From the NCBI GenBank assembly GCA_903231505.1, contig CAFBRK010000015.1:81655-145654 (forward strand): a stretch of 64,000 bases of DNA, given 5' to 3'. The position numbers and the translations under genes were made by a program. A model generated the notes under the pieces. That model did no database searches. It saw only the letters and a program-made list of their open reading frames with translations, and had not been told where the DNA came from. Of the stretch, positions 43,301-51,812 are shown in pieces. Every line of letters starts with the position of its first letter. The first letter of the stretch is position 1. The stretch is from Olavius algarvensis associated proteobacterium Delta 3 (GTDB lineage: Bacteria; Desulfobacterota; Desulfobacteria; Desulfobacterales; CAFBRK01).

Positions 43301-45810
43301 GTGCCGTCCTTATTGCCCGGCTTAATGCTTTTCCATTTTGGGCCTATAGGTGTACCAATCCCGTTTGGGGGTTCGGATGCGTTGGTGGTTCGCCAGAGCT
43401 GCGTGCAGCCCACGAGCATCACGTCGTTGTCAAGCGGATCCAGCAAAAAGGGGGCAATGAATTCGGCAAGTGGTGCCTCCCCCGGCGCCGGGACGAAAGC
43501 CTCCGGAATATTGTACGGTTGGCCGAGTTTTTCCCAATTACCATTGCGATGGACATGGTTTTCTGCAATTCCATTAGGTGCCCAAGTGGCCACTCTCTTG
43601 ACCGGATCCCAGGATCGGTCGGAACGCTGAATTAGACCGTAAACATACTCCCCATAGAAAAGCTGCGGGTTCCTCTGATCCGCCGCGACGTAGCCACCGT
43701 CACCGCCGGTTACCTTCTGCTCGTCCCACGTAAACTCGCCCGGAGTATGCCCCCGGGTACCGTTGTCCTGGGCCCCTGCGATCACGATGCGCTTTCCGGT
43801 ATGCGCAGCCACATCGTAGAACTGGGTGACGCCGTAGCCGACGTTGCAGTCCTCCCATTGCACTTTGTTTGGGTCTGACGGAACAGACTCAACCGAGCTG
43901 ATGTCCTTGGTCGAATAGATGCCACCATCGTTTCCCACCCAGACTCGTTTGTCGGGCTTGCCATAATCCGGGTCGCTAACCAACACATGGTGGTCTGCAT
44001 GGCAAATGCTTTCGAGACGATCTGCGATTTCCACGGCCTGGAGTTTTGGCGGCTTCTGGCTGTCTTTTTCTTCATCCGTAATCCGAAACAACGAGGGACC
44101 GCCGGCAATCACCAGCTGGTTATCGTTCGGGTCTCCGGCCCAGATCACGTTGTCGTAGGAGCCTTGCTCCTTGAGTATGTCTGCGGGAGCGCCCCACACC
44201 TTGAACGAGGCCCCCCCGTCAGTCGATCTCCAGATCTCGTCAGGGTTACCGGAGCCCTTGTCCTTGAGAGCGTAAACAATCGCGTCTGAATGATAGTCGT
44301 CCGGATCGGATCTCGCCGCGGCATAGCACAACGAGATCCGAGTTGCAGACTTGTCGGGAATAACCGACTCGTCCCAGCTGGCCCCCACGTCCGTGCTGTA
44401 GAAGATTTGCCCGGTCTCCTCACTGGCAATTGCCCTGCGCGGGTCCGTCGGGTCGATACAGATACTCCATATTAGGGCACCTCCCTCAACAAGTGTTTGT
44501 GGACCACGCACCCATTCTCCCTTGCCGCGGGTCTCGTCCCCATCGAACTGCAGACGGTGTATCCCGGTTGCTGTGCCTGCCAGGAGCACGCGGCCCAGGC
44601 TTGTTATGGCCAGGGTATTGACGTACCTGAAGTCCGGATTGTCCTGGGTGACTTTCGTTGCCTCAATCAGCTCCCAGCTCCAACCATCAAGGCTGCGGAA
44701 AATGCCCTCCCCGGGGATCTGGTCGCTTCTGCCGAAACGCTCCCCCGTGCCGGCGAATACATGAGCGTACGAGTCGATTGCCAGCGAAACGACGGCCAGG
44801 TTGCCCATCAAGTTCTCGGTGGGAAACCAGGTCTGGCCGCGGTCCTCGCTTCTCCAGACGCCTCCGCTGGCACTGCCGGCAAACATGCGCTTGTCGTTCT
44901 TTGGATCGAACACGATGGCTCGTGTGCGCCCGCCGACGTTGTGGGGGCCGAGGCTGATCCAGCCGGAGTTGTCGTGGTGCAGCCCGGCGGACGTGCCGAT
45001 AGGCACAGAACCGGACGTGCCGGTGCCGGAGTGAATACCGGCCGTCTTGAACCGTCTCGAAGGTTGGGCCGCCTGCCTGGCGTGCATCGTCTGGACATGC
45101 TCGGCAGCTTTCTGGCGAGCGCCGGCGGGGATGGTGTTGCCCGTGCCGACGAGCGTTGTGAGTTGATGGGCGATCCGGGCTGCCGGCCGGTTGATGTCGG
45201 CTTTCTTAAAGGGCCGGGCCGTCGGCGCGTCTTCGACGCCAGCTGCGGTCTCTGCAATGTTGACATGCCAACCGGCATAATCGAATGACTCGTTTACGGC
45301 GCTCCCCGTATGAATCCGGGTCCCTTCGACAACAGCATCCAAGGGAAACTGTATCCATTGATGATTCCCCGTTCGATTAATGCCGGCTAGACCGACAGGC
45401 TCGCCGGTAGTCCTTATGATGTGGCTCCGGAGGCCGATAAATTGTCCCTTTGAGACTGGGAGGGATGGAGAAAGATCCACGGTCTGTAATTTGTAGGTGG
45501 CGGTCACTTCAAATTGCTGACGGCCGGAAATGATCAGAACGTCATCGTGGGTGTCATACACTCGGATCTCGCACTTGTTTGTTGGAAAAGCATCCCTCCA
45601 CGGCTCTTGGAGCCAATCCAGCAGCAGCGTCACTGAGACAATGACCCCATCTTCTGTAACCGGCTCGGCGAGCACCAATTCACCGGATGCCCGTCCCCGC
45701 ACAGATTCACGAGCATGAAGTATCATCACCTGATACAGGTCATAGCCAGGATTAGCTAGTTTCTGACCGTAATTCGGGCCGTCATTCGGGAAAGGTTTGG
45801 TTGGATTCAT
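40372..45810 (-). CDS. 1812-residue triple beta-propeller protein (BNR/sortilin-like, PQQ-like, NHL)
   Basis: Three propeller-type regions follow an N-terminal ~270-residue unique part. Residues about 285-1020 hold Asp-box/BNR repeats (GGVWRSEDRGQTW, IFYSTDVGASW, IWRSTDGGASF, LWKTTDGGVTW, VFASEDGGRTW), as in sortilin/VPS10-type propellers. Residues 1020-1440 have PQQ-like blades (SSEPPLMAANRCYVSGIDGKLYAL). Residues 1445-1805 have six NHL repeats with the core VITTVAGTGTAGFSGDGG and GVAVDTAGNLFIAD, some nearly identical. There is no N-terminal signal peptide. AGGAG precedes the ATG. A 63-residue membrane protein gene lies just upstream. GC is higher than in the preceding blocks. A binding or scaffold role is likely; an enzymatic one is not evident. 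Confidence 0.85.
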   Translation of the reverse strand: MNPTKPFPNDGPNYGQKLANPGYDLYQVMILHARESVRGRASGELVLAEPVTEDGVIVSVTLLLDWLQEPWRDAFPTNKCEIRVYDTHDDVLIISGRQQFEVTATYKLQTVDLSPSLPVSKGQFIGLRSHIIRTTGEPVGLAGINRTGNHQWIQFPLDAVVEGTRIHTGSAVNESFDYAGWHVNIAETAAGVEDAPTARPFKKADINRPAARIAHQLTTLVGTGNTIPAGARQKAAEHVQTMHARQAAQPSRRFKTAGIHSGTGTSGSVPIGTSAGLHHDNSGWISLGPHNVGGRTRAIVFDPKNDKRMFAGSASGGVWRSEDRGQTWFPTENLMGNLAVVSLAIDSYAHVFAGTGERFGRSDQIPGEGIFRSLDGWSWELIEATKVTQDNPDFRYVNTLAITSLGRVLLAGTATGIHRLQFDGDETRGKGEWVRGPQTLVEGGALIWSICIDPTDPRRAIASEETGQIFYSTDVGASWDESVIPDKSATRISLCYAAARSDPDDYHSDAIVYALKDKGSGNPDEIWRSTDGGASFKVWGAPADILKEQGSYDNVIWAGDPNDNQLVIAGGPSLFRITDEEKDSQKPPKLQAVEIADRLESICHADHHVLVSDPDYGKPDKRVWVGNDGGIYSTKDISSVESVPSDPNKVQWEDCNVGYGVTQFYDVAAHTGKRIVIAGAQDNGTRGHTPGEFTWDEQKVTGGDGGYVAADQRNPQLFYGEYVYGLIQRSDRSWDPVKRVATWAPNGIAENHVHRNGNWEKLGQPYNIPEAFVPAPGEAPLAEFIAPFLLDPLDNDVMLVGCTQLWRTTNASEPPNGIGTPIGPKWKSIKPGNKDGTITAIAIGRSAGAKGKDYSNVVLVGHRNGAIYVTTQGNVKDDNIEFGATFSVPEWKPISTPAGDRPCNCLAIDRRDPEKIFYAGFANFRPDNLWKTTDGGVTWNSCSGTAPMALPHVPIFAITLHPKNPDWVYVGAENGVFASEDGGRTWAPANEGPANVPCYGFTWIDNTLLVATHGRGVFQIDLTIRTPPDALLFGDDHGTLYRLDITDKYTTVPLSPGQELGDPLVVDPQMAKTIGDAYGSDIEKALSGCAFVGESWGKVRCVDAVTLQNEWLTTLRDSFKVHVAPALWACSSRDRVYLLVVTDGGSLHLLNPSDGDELRKLDPSDPKENWPVKLNDFDGNDRVWSCHVMDDWAFVTSTRGTYAVRLHPDAKVQWHHTASASSEPPLMAANRCYVSGIDGKLYALKARTDDPQGEEAWSPQDTGARVLPADTRTGTGYTAPYGRGDASGNVNFADWENHQLQKIAPDRRYHIPMSTAPVWSVGTVVVGNTAGHLVGFDHLTGHERFRLAASAGEIYSLGADDARIYWVGNDSGTATLHALDVTPGQNANWKPPAATWHKSVTGSPVSPLLIVADQVYFATAPGKLHVFDRDGEPQGSLSHAPDFEGIIKTVAGTGDPGWTAARPSSPAQLREDDGRPATEAHLNSPYGVAVDTAGNLFIADPYHHRVGRVDRKGIFTVVAGTGDKGIPNDGEKAIQENLKMPWAVAVDNAGNLFIIDAGNHCVRRVDKGGVITTVAGTGTAGFSGDGGPAAQAQLNHPWAVAVDTAGNLYIADSQNHCVRRVDKGGVITTVAGTDTAGFSGDGGPATRAQLNEPYGVAVNTAGNLFISDGKNHCVRRVDKDGVITTVAGTGTAGYSDVEDGGRATDAKLHTPSGVAVDTAGNLFIANMAINHCVLKVDEDGIITTMAGSGRSDRYSSGFSGDGGPATASKLNSPSGVAVGNHGNLYIADNGNNRVRRVATRPGRIGRIRPLWQ

Positions 45811-45860
45811 GGGAATTCTCCTCTTAAGGGTTTAGGAATTATTGCATCCAAGCGACGAGA

Positions 45861-46052
45861 TCAGCGCTTGGCACCCTTAAACCACGTCGACGCAGCATCG
45901 AACACATACCACATGGCGAGAAAGGCGATACATTCTAGGGTGAAGCTGTGAAATTTGAAGAACAGCTCAGTGATAAGCAGCGAGGTGCCAAACGCCGGAA
46001 GCTGCTCTATCAGAAGCTCTCTGAGTGGAATAGATCGAATTAGACTGTACAT
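45861..46052 (-). CDS. Small membrane protein upstream of the propeller protein
   Basis: A 63-residue protein, MYSLIRSIPLRELLIEQLPA then FGTSLLITELFFKFHSFTLE and AFLAMWYVFDAASTWFKGAKR, with one or two hydrophobic segments and a basic end. GGAG precedes the ATG at ideal distance. The propeller gene starts 50 bases downstream on the same strand, so they form a two-gene operon. It might help to localise the large protein. No family recognised. Confidence 0.6.
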   Translation of the reverse strand: MYSLIRSIPLRELLIEQLPAFGTSLLITELFFKFHSFTLECIAFLAMWYVFDAASTWFKGAKR

Positions 46053-46196
46053 ACTGGATCTCCTTTTCTTAAACGGTTTAATCGGGGCAAGAAAACGACG
46101 AGCGGCTGATACAAACTGGAATTTGCCTTGTCTCCAAGTCGCAGAAGCTGGAACAAGATTGATCCGAAATTCATAGAAGGCGCACGCGTCCCTCCC

Positions 46197-46584
46197 CTAC
46201 CGGAACCTGACCCTGCAGGATCGGTCTGCGCATCGGCGAGCCACCCTGATTCTCAGGTGAGGGAATTCCCCAACATGGTCGGCCATGCCATCCTGTACTG
46301 ATTCCAGGGTTAGAAACAACACGCCCGACGAGGGACGTTCTTCACTGAGAAACTCTTCCTCAAGAAACTGGAGTACCAGCTTCCGGTCTGTGGACTTCGC
46401 CCCCGGCGGGTGCTGTTCCGGGGTCCGCTCGAGGAAAGGCACCGCCAACGTCGCAGCCTATTTTCCTTTTTCCTGGCTTGCATAGGGGACGCTGCCGCCT
46501 CGTTGGCAACCCTTTCAACCAACCGATCATGTGTCTCATGTCCCGGGCAAGCCCCGCTTCATCGGCCGCTCGCCCGGCGCTCAC
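46197..46584 (-). pseudogene. Possible broken gene after the monooxygenase
   Basis: Two open frames in different phases overlap here (46360-46584, MSAGRAADEAGLARDMRHMI, and 46197-46448, with LVLQFLEEEFLSEERPSSGV). The start of the first overlaps the end of the monooxygenase gene by 26 bases, as in an operon. Together they could be one gene with a frameshift near 46440. Nothing in them is recognised. Confidence 0.25.
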
Positions 46585-46897
46585 GGGCCGCCTCGACCGC
46601 CTCCTCCCCTTGCGTCTGAGAGACGGAATGAAAACTCATCTCCGCCGGCCCATTCAAAAGCTTCACCGCCCCGCGCAGCACACGAAAGTTGTCCGATTCC
46701 AGGTGGGCGTCCAAATCCGTCTGGGTCGCCCACTCCTCGAGTACGCACAGGGCGTTCTCGTTCTCCACCTCGCGGTAAAACGCGCTACTGATACACCCCG
46801 TCTCCTTTCGCACCCGCCCCGCCAGCGCGGCGAGCGTCTGCTCCAGTTCTTTTTGCTTGGCGGAACGAACGTCGATTTTAATGCTGACAAGGATCAT
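46559..46897 (-). CDS. Antibiotic biosynthesis monooxygenase (ABM) domain protein
   Basis: A 112-residue protein, from the ATG at 46897 with GGAGG eight bases before it. MILVSIKIDVRSAKQKELEQ, VRKETGCISSAFYREVE and CVLEEWATQTDLDAHLESDN are the ferredoxin-like ABM/YgiN fold pattern of quinol monooxygenases and heme-degrading relatives. The C-terminal ~20 residues (QGEEAVEAARERRASGR) extend past the domain. It might act on quinols; the substrate is not known. It may be expressed with the regulator upstream, which lies 290 bases away on the same strand. Confidence 0.75.
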   Translation of the reverse strand: MILVSIKIDVRSAKQKELEQTLAALAGRVRKETGCISSAFYREVENENALCVLEEWATQTDLDAHLESDNFRVLRGAVKLLNGPAEMSFHSVSQTQGEEAVEAARERRASGR

Positions 46898-47187
46898 GAG
46901 AGGCCTCCGGCACACAAGGCGGGGAGATCAGGACCTTCACTAATCCGAACATTGTTAAAGGATCCAAGTACGGGTTTGTCCTGTCGCCCCGTCGCAATAC
47001 CTAAAACGCGGAGCAAGTTGTGGGCCAAAGGAAAGCCGGTGACGCAGAATTTTGATAAGATACTGATGGTGTTGGATTTATTTAGAATGGGGAAGCTCAG
47101 GCGGACCGGTCGATTCGGGGCATAGCCCGCCGTATGTGGTGGGCCCCACCGTAGACGGTGGGTTTGAGGGAGATTACCGCATCTATC

Positions 47188-49446
47188 TCAGGGTTCTTGG
47201 GAGCGGTGGATTCCATGCTTTTTCATGCGATGGCGTAGGGTGCTCGCCGGTACGCCAAGGGCCTTTGCGGCCCCGTCTTCGCCCTCGATCTTCCAGTGGG
47301 TTGCCTCGAGGGCCCGGACGATGCACTCGGCTTCGGACTCTGCAAGCGTCCGGGGTCGGGGGCTTCCCATGCCCAACGCCTCGGGTACCGCAAGCGTGTC
47401 CATCAGGCGCAGACTGGAGCCCCGGGTGTTGATCACCGCGCGTTCGATGACGTTCTGCAGCTCCCGGACATTGCCCGGCCACGGGTAGCGTTCCAAAGCC
47501 TCCTGCGCCTCGGGCGGCACGGTATCAATGGTTTTGCCCGATTTGCGGGCAAACCTCTCGACGAAGGCGCGCACCAGCAGGGGGATGTCTTCCCGGCGGT
47601 CCCTGAGTGGCGGGACGGTGATCGGGAAAACATGCAAGCGGTAATAGAGATCTTTGCGAAACCGGCCGCTGCGAAGGTCTTTCTCCATGTCTCGATTGGT
47701 GGCTGCGATGACCCGGACGTCGACCCGGCTCGTCTGGGAGCTGCCCAGGCGCTCGAACTCGCCGTCCTGGAGCACCCGCAACAGCTTGGTCTGGAGCTCC
47801 AGCGGCAGCTCGCCGATCTCATCCAGAAAAAGGGTTCCGCCGTGGGCCACTTCGAAGCGACCCACCCGTTTGGCCTCTGCCCCGCTATAAGCGCCTTTCT
47901 CGTGGCCGAACAGCTCACTTTCGATCAGGTTCGCGGGTAACGTAGCGCAGCTCACTTTGACCATGGGCCGGTCGCTGCGGGGACTCACCTGGTGAATCGC
48001 CCGCGCGAGGAGTTCCTTGCCCACACCGGTCTCACCGAGAATCAGGACCGTGGTGTCGGAGGGGGCGACCTGCTCTACCCTGAAGAGGACGGACTTGAGG
48101 ACATCGCTTTGCCCGATGATCCCGTCGAAGTTGTGCTCCCCCTTGATCTCTTCGCGAAGATAGAGGTTTTCGGCCTGGAGTCGCTGTTGGAGCGCCTTTA
48201 TCTCCGCGAACGCTTTGTGGAGCGACGCGTCGGCCTGCTTTCGGCTCAAGGCGTTTGAGAAGATCTCCCCGACCAACCGCAGCCTTTGGACCACCCCGTC
48301 GGACCAGGGGCGCTCGGTGCCAAGGGAAGTAAAGGATACCGCGCCGGTGCTGGCGCCGGCCACCGTCAGCGGGATGACCACCGCCGACTTGGGGCCCTGC
48401 TGGCGAAGATACGCTTTGTCACGCGCTGCCTTATCGGGCAGTTCGGATACTTGCGAGAACAGGAAAATGTCGCCGCGCAGCATTTTTGAGGTAGCCCACG
48501 GCAATTGGTCAAATGCAATCTGTGCCGGGGCCGGCTCGCACCCCGCGACCGTCCATGAGTGGGTGGCGCGAAGGTGGGTCATGTCGTGGGAGAACTCGAA
48601 CAGGGTGCTGCGATCCACCTCCAAAAACTCCGCGAGGTGTTGAAGCCCATGCTCGATCTGCCGATCCACCTCACTGGGCGGCAGGTTCAGGAACCGGGTC
48701 GAGAGCTGGGAGAGCAAGGTTTCGAACCGAAGCCGTTCTTCAACCGCCCTTTCGACACGCTCGAGCTCTGTGAGTTTCAGTCTCAGCTGCTCGTTCGACG
48801 TTCTCAACTCGGCCGCACACGCCTCCATCCGACGGTCGAACGGATCGTTGGCTCCGGGTGGTGCCCCGTCCGTGCGCTTTCGGTCGGTGACGGGCCGGAT
48901 GCGCCAGAGCAGCCCGCTCAGTTCCCCCCGGGCATCGTGCAGGCCGGCCAGGGTGACGGCCGCGGAAAGGGGTTTCCCTTCCCTTGAAGCCAGGCGCACC
49001 TCCCAGTTTTGCGCTTGCTCGCGTTTTGCGACTTCACCCAGCAGGAAAGCCAGTCACTTGCGGTCTTCCGCAGCCACGAAAAGGACCACCGGCTGGCCGG
49101 CCAAGCGGTCCCGGCTCACCTCGAGCAGTGTCGCCGCGTCAGGATTCGCCTCCTGGATAACGCCGTTCGGGTCGGTGACCAAGTACCCGTCGGGAGCGAC
49201 GTTGAACAGCTCCCGGTATCGCCGGTATTTTTCGTCCAGAGCATCGCGGCTGGCGATGAGCTCCTTGTTTTGCTGTCGCAGCTCCTCTTTGTCGACACGG
49301 AGCTCCTCGAGGAAAGTCAGCAAGGCCTCGAGGGTCTCGGTGGGTGCCGCTTCCCCCTTCGCCGGCAACTCCTCGGCACGTCGTCGCAGGTCTTCCACCC
49401 ATCCCTGGACTGCCTCGATGTTGAGATTCGATGAACCCGCACCCAT
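47188..49446 (-). CDS. Sigma-54-dependent regulator (PAS-GAF-AAA-HTH) interrupted by an in-frame UGA
   Basis: Reading from the ATG at 49446, the frame meets TGA at 49054-49056 and goes on in the same frame to 47188, giving 752 codons. Before it are a coiled coil and a PAS domain ([20 protein letters not shown]), then [18 protein letters not shown] text runs into the stop. After it come [20 protein letters not shown], the rest of PAS, a GAF domain (about codons 260-420 of the full frame), the sigma-54 AAA module with [31 protein letters not shown] (GAYSGA for GAFTGA) and [13 protein letters not shown], and a Fis-type HTH. An ATG at 48999 could restart translation to give a protein without the first PAS half. 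Nonsense mutation, restart or readthrough cannot be told apart here. Confidence 0.8.
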
Positions 49447-49871
49447 GGCTATCCTCCCCGCGCAGCAGCATCAGCGCTGAGGATGGCGGTGAGGTTATCT
49501 TTAAAAACCCCTTCTGCCATATGGGCATCCCTCTCTTTAAGGAGTTTGAACAGAGGAACTCAGTAGGTGGACAATTCCAAGGAGTACAAAAATCAGGACA
49601 GAAACCGGATTCGGTTCCGTAAATGGATCGCCGTTTCAGATCAACGTGAATTCGAGAATCAGTGCTAAAAAGAACATATTAGTAGCCATATCAATGCGTT
49701 TTGTCAATGGCAGTTGAGGATCGCGGCAGCTTTGAACTCTGTGACCCCTGCTCTTCGAATCCGTAGGTCGCACGCTTGTGCCCCCCGCCAGCGGGATTTC
49801 GCAGCAGACCTTATAAATGAGGTGTTCAACGGGTGTGCTATCAAAATAAAAAAGGCGAGGCTGGATGTTTG
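49447..49871. other. Gap containing tRNA remnant 5
   Basis: About 425 bases. Apart from the tRNA-like stretch at 49752 I see no gene or clear hairpin terminator. Confidence 0.5.
49752..49840 (+). other. tRNA-Arg 3'-half remnant 5 with a related 47-nt insert
   Basis: CTTCGAATCCGTAGGTCGCA is the anticodon arm of tRNA-Arg with one change; the T-arm is decayed (CGCTTGTGCC). Then follow CCCCGCCAGCGGGATTTCGC, a TATAAAT word and GTGTTCAACGGGTGTGCTAT. From the insert to the end it aligns with 35235-35292 without gaps (about three quarters identical). Confidence 0.7.
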
Positions 49872-50279
49872 ATGGCAGTAACCGGCTTAACCTTTATTTT
49901 CGGACTCGATGATTCCGAAGTGTTTATATTCCCAACGTTGGCGAAAGAGTTCCCGGAAGTCATGTTGAAATACGGCGACGGTACCAGGATGCCCTCCGTT
50001 GCATTGGCGTTTCCTTTATCAGGGGTATTTTTCGTGGTAGGATATCTGCTGTTTAGCTATCAGTTGATGAACACTGATTGTATATCGATAACCGCAGGGG
50101 CATCGCTGATGATCGGTACGCTTGTTTTTGACATCGGTCTCAGCGGCTTCGTTCCCATGATCGTCGTTCGAATCGCCGCAGTCATTTTCGGGGCAGGTCT
50201 TGCGTGGACCGGGCTGAGCTCAAGAGCCTATGTAGCAAAACAATACGCCGATCTTTATCATGTTTTTGGATATGAATAA
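49872..50279 (+). CDS. Membrane protein, about 135 residues, unrecognised
   Basis: From the ATG at 49872 the protein begins MAVTGLTFIFGLDDSEVFIF and contains three or four hydrophobic segments (SVALAFPLSGVFFVVGYLLF, ISITAGASLMIGTLVFDIG, MIVVRIAAVIFGAGLAWTG). An upstream in-frame start at 49833 would begin inside the tRNA-like tail and is less likely. The 3' end overlaps the DUF454 gene by 8 bases, so the pair is cotranscribed. Function unknown; it may have lost its original N-terminus at the island edge. Confidence 0.5.
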   Translation: MAVTGLTFIFGLDDSEVFIFPTLAKEFPEVMLKYGDGTRMPSVALAFPLSGVFFVVGYLLFSYQLMNTDCISITAGASLMIGTLVFDIGLSGFVPMIVVRIAAVIFGAGLAWTGLSSRAYVAKQYADLYHVFGYE

Positions 50280-50649
50280 TCTTTTACAAAATCATCTGCT
50301 CATTATTCTGGGTTGGGTTTTTGTCGTTTTAGGGGTTATTGGCATACTTCTACCGATACTTCCCACCACACCATTCTTGATTGTCGCTTTAGCACTCTTC
50401 TCAAAAAGCTCGCCCAGGTTTCGCCAAATGTTACTGAATAATGCCTGGTTTGGTCCCATCCTAAAACAATGGGAAGACAATAAAACGTTGTCACGGAAAA
50501 CAAAATACAAAGCGTCCTTCTTAATTATTATAGTCTTTGCAATATCCGTATCCATTTTTCATAACAATATAGTGCTTCAGCTCGTGTTGATTGGTCTTGC
50601 TATAATTTTGCTTTTTTTTATCTGGCGAATCAAAGAGCAAGCAGGTTGA
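50272..50649 (+). CDS. DUF454 (YbaN-like) inner membrane protein
   Basis: A 125-residue protein with the DUF454 core: LGWVFVVLGVIGILLPILPT, TPFLIVALALFSKSSPRF and NAWFGPILKQWEDNKTLSRK, followed by two C-terminal hydrophobic segments. YbaN-type proteins are small inner-membrane proteins without a settled function. ATG at 50272 overlaps the previous stop; 50260 is an alternative start. Confidence 0.88.
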   Translation: MNNLLQNHLLIILGWVFVVLGVIGILLPILPTTPFLIVALALFSKSSPRFRQMLLNNAWFGPILKQWEDNKTLSRKTKYKASFLIIIVFAISVSIFHNNIVLQLVLIGLAIILLFFIWRIKEQAG

Positions 50650-50770
50650 ATCCACGTCGCGTTTTTACAGCCAATGTCATAATTCCGTTCCGATTGGAAC
50701 GGCGCAAAAATCATTTACCGTTGCAGGCGGGTGCGGTGCCCCGCCCTACGAAAGCTCTACTACTCCACCA

Positions 50771-51604
50771 ATGAGACAGACCGGAACATCATCACTCCAC
50801 ATCATTCGCAGGATCGGGGGATGGCTGCTTGCCTGGACGGGGCTCTTCTATCTTTGCCTGTGGGGGTTTGCCAAGATACCCGATCCGGGGACCGTTTCCT
50901 CGGTATGGATATCGGGGATAATATGCTCCCTGTCCACCTTTGGCATTCTGTGCGCTCTGATTACCACCCCGATATCCCGGCGTATGATGGCGGTCATCCT
51001 GATGTCATGTATCGGTGCGACTATCGCAATCAATCAAGTCGCCGGGGCCGTGGCCGCGTCCGGTGGAATCGCAGCCGGGCACCTTCACATGGGAATCAAT
51101 GTCACCCTGCTTGGCGTCGCGGTTTGCGGCGGGGTGCTGCTCAGCTACGGAGTCAGAAAGAAAACGTATATCATCCCCCTCGCGTTGGCCGCCAGCATGG
51201 CGGATATCTGGTCGACCACGCTGGGCGTGACCCGGCAGGTGATCCAGAGTCCTGTTGCAATGAATCACCTCTTGATCCATTTCCCCGTGATCGGGAGAGG
51301 CGTTCAACCCCTTGTCGGAATCACCGATTTTGCCTTTGCGGCGTTATTTATGTCCATGGCCGGTCGTTTTCACCTGTCGGTAAAAAAGACACAGTTGGTG
51401 GTAGGGGCTTCATTCGTCATTGCCATTACCATGGCAGTGGTTTCCGGCTATGGAACGCCCGTGCTTCCGGTTATGGGCATCCTCTTTATCGCAGCCCATT
51501 ACCGGGACATAAAGGTGATTGATCCCAGGGAAAAGAAAGAAGCCCTAATGGGCCTGTTCATCATCGCTGTAGCGCTGATACTGATAACCCTGCTGAAATC
51601 GTGA
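50771..51604 (+). CDS. Polytopic membrane protein with presenilin-like motif layout
   Basis: A 277-residue protein with about eight hydrophobic segments and short loops. Two acidic residues sit in or beside predicted membrane segments: Asp145 in AASMADIWSTTLG and Asp186 in LVGITDFAFAALF, followed 44 residues later by PVLPVMGILF (residues 230-239). This order, Asp, then GxxD, then a P-x-L-P motif, is like that of GxGD aspartyl proteases (presenilin/archaeal PSH: Asp, GxGD, PAL). The second motif is GITD rather than GLGD, and the family is not one I can name, so catalytic function is only a proposal. No partner gene is evident. Confidence 0.65.
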   Translation: MRQTGTSSLHIIRRIGGWLLAWTGLFYLCLWGFAKIPDPGTVSSVWISGIICSLSTFGILCALITTPISRRMMAVILMSCIGATIAINQVAGAVAASGGIAAGHLHMGINVTLLGVAVCGGVLLSYGVRKKTYIIPLALAASMADIWSTTLGVTRQVIQSPVAMNHLLIHFPVIGRGVQPLVGITDFAFAALFMSMAGRFHLSVKKTQLVVGASFVIAITMAVVSGYGTPVLPVMGILFIAAHYRDIKVIDPREKKEALMGLFIIAVALILITLLKS

Positions 51605-51812
51605 TCCCTGACAGGCGCGGGTTTCGGATGCGTCATGTAAAAAATAGGGGGCGTTGTTGACAAGCTTGACAAACTCGCATGGGTAGCGACTAGCGTACTT
51701 GACGAGGGGGTGGGAAAAGCAAAAGCTACAAATGATGTCGATTCGCCCTCCTGAGGCGGATAAACCCTAGTCGCCTCCGGCGGCGCCTTGGGCGGGTGAA
51801 CCTCCGGGGCAC

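Noticed and set aside
42700..45288. Plus-strand open frames of 263 and 311 residues within the propeller gene
   Set aside because: Antisense shadows of a high-GC gene with clear BNR repeats on the other strand.
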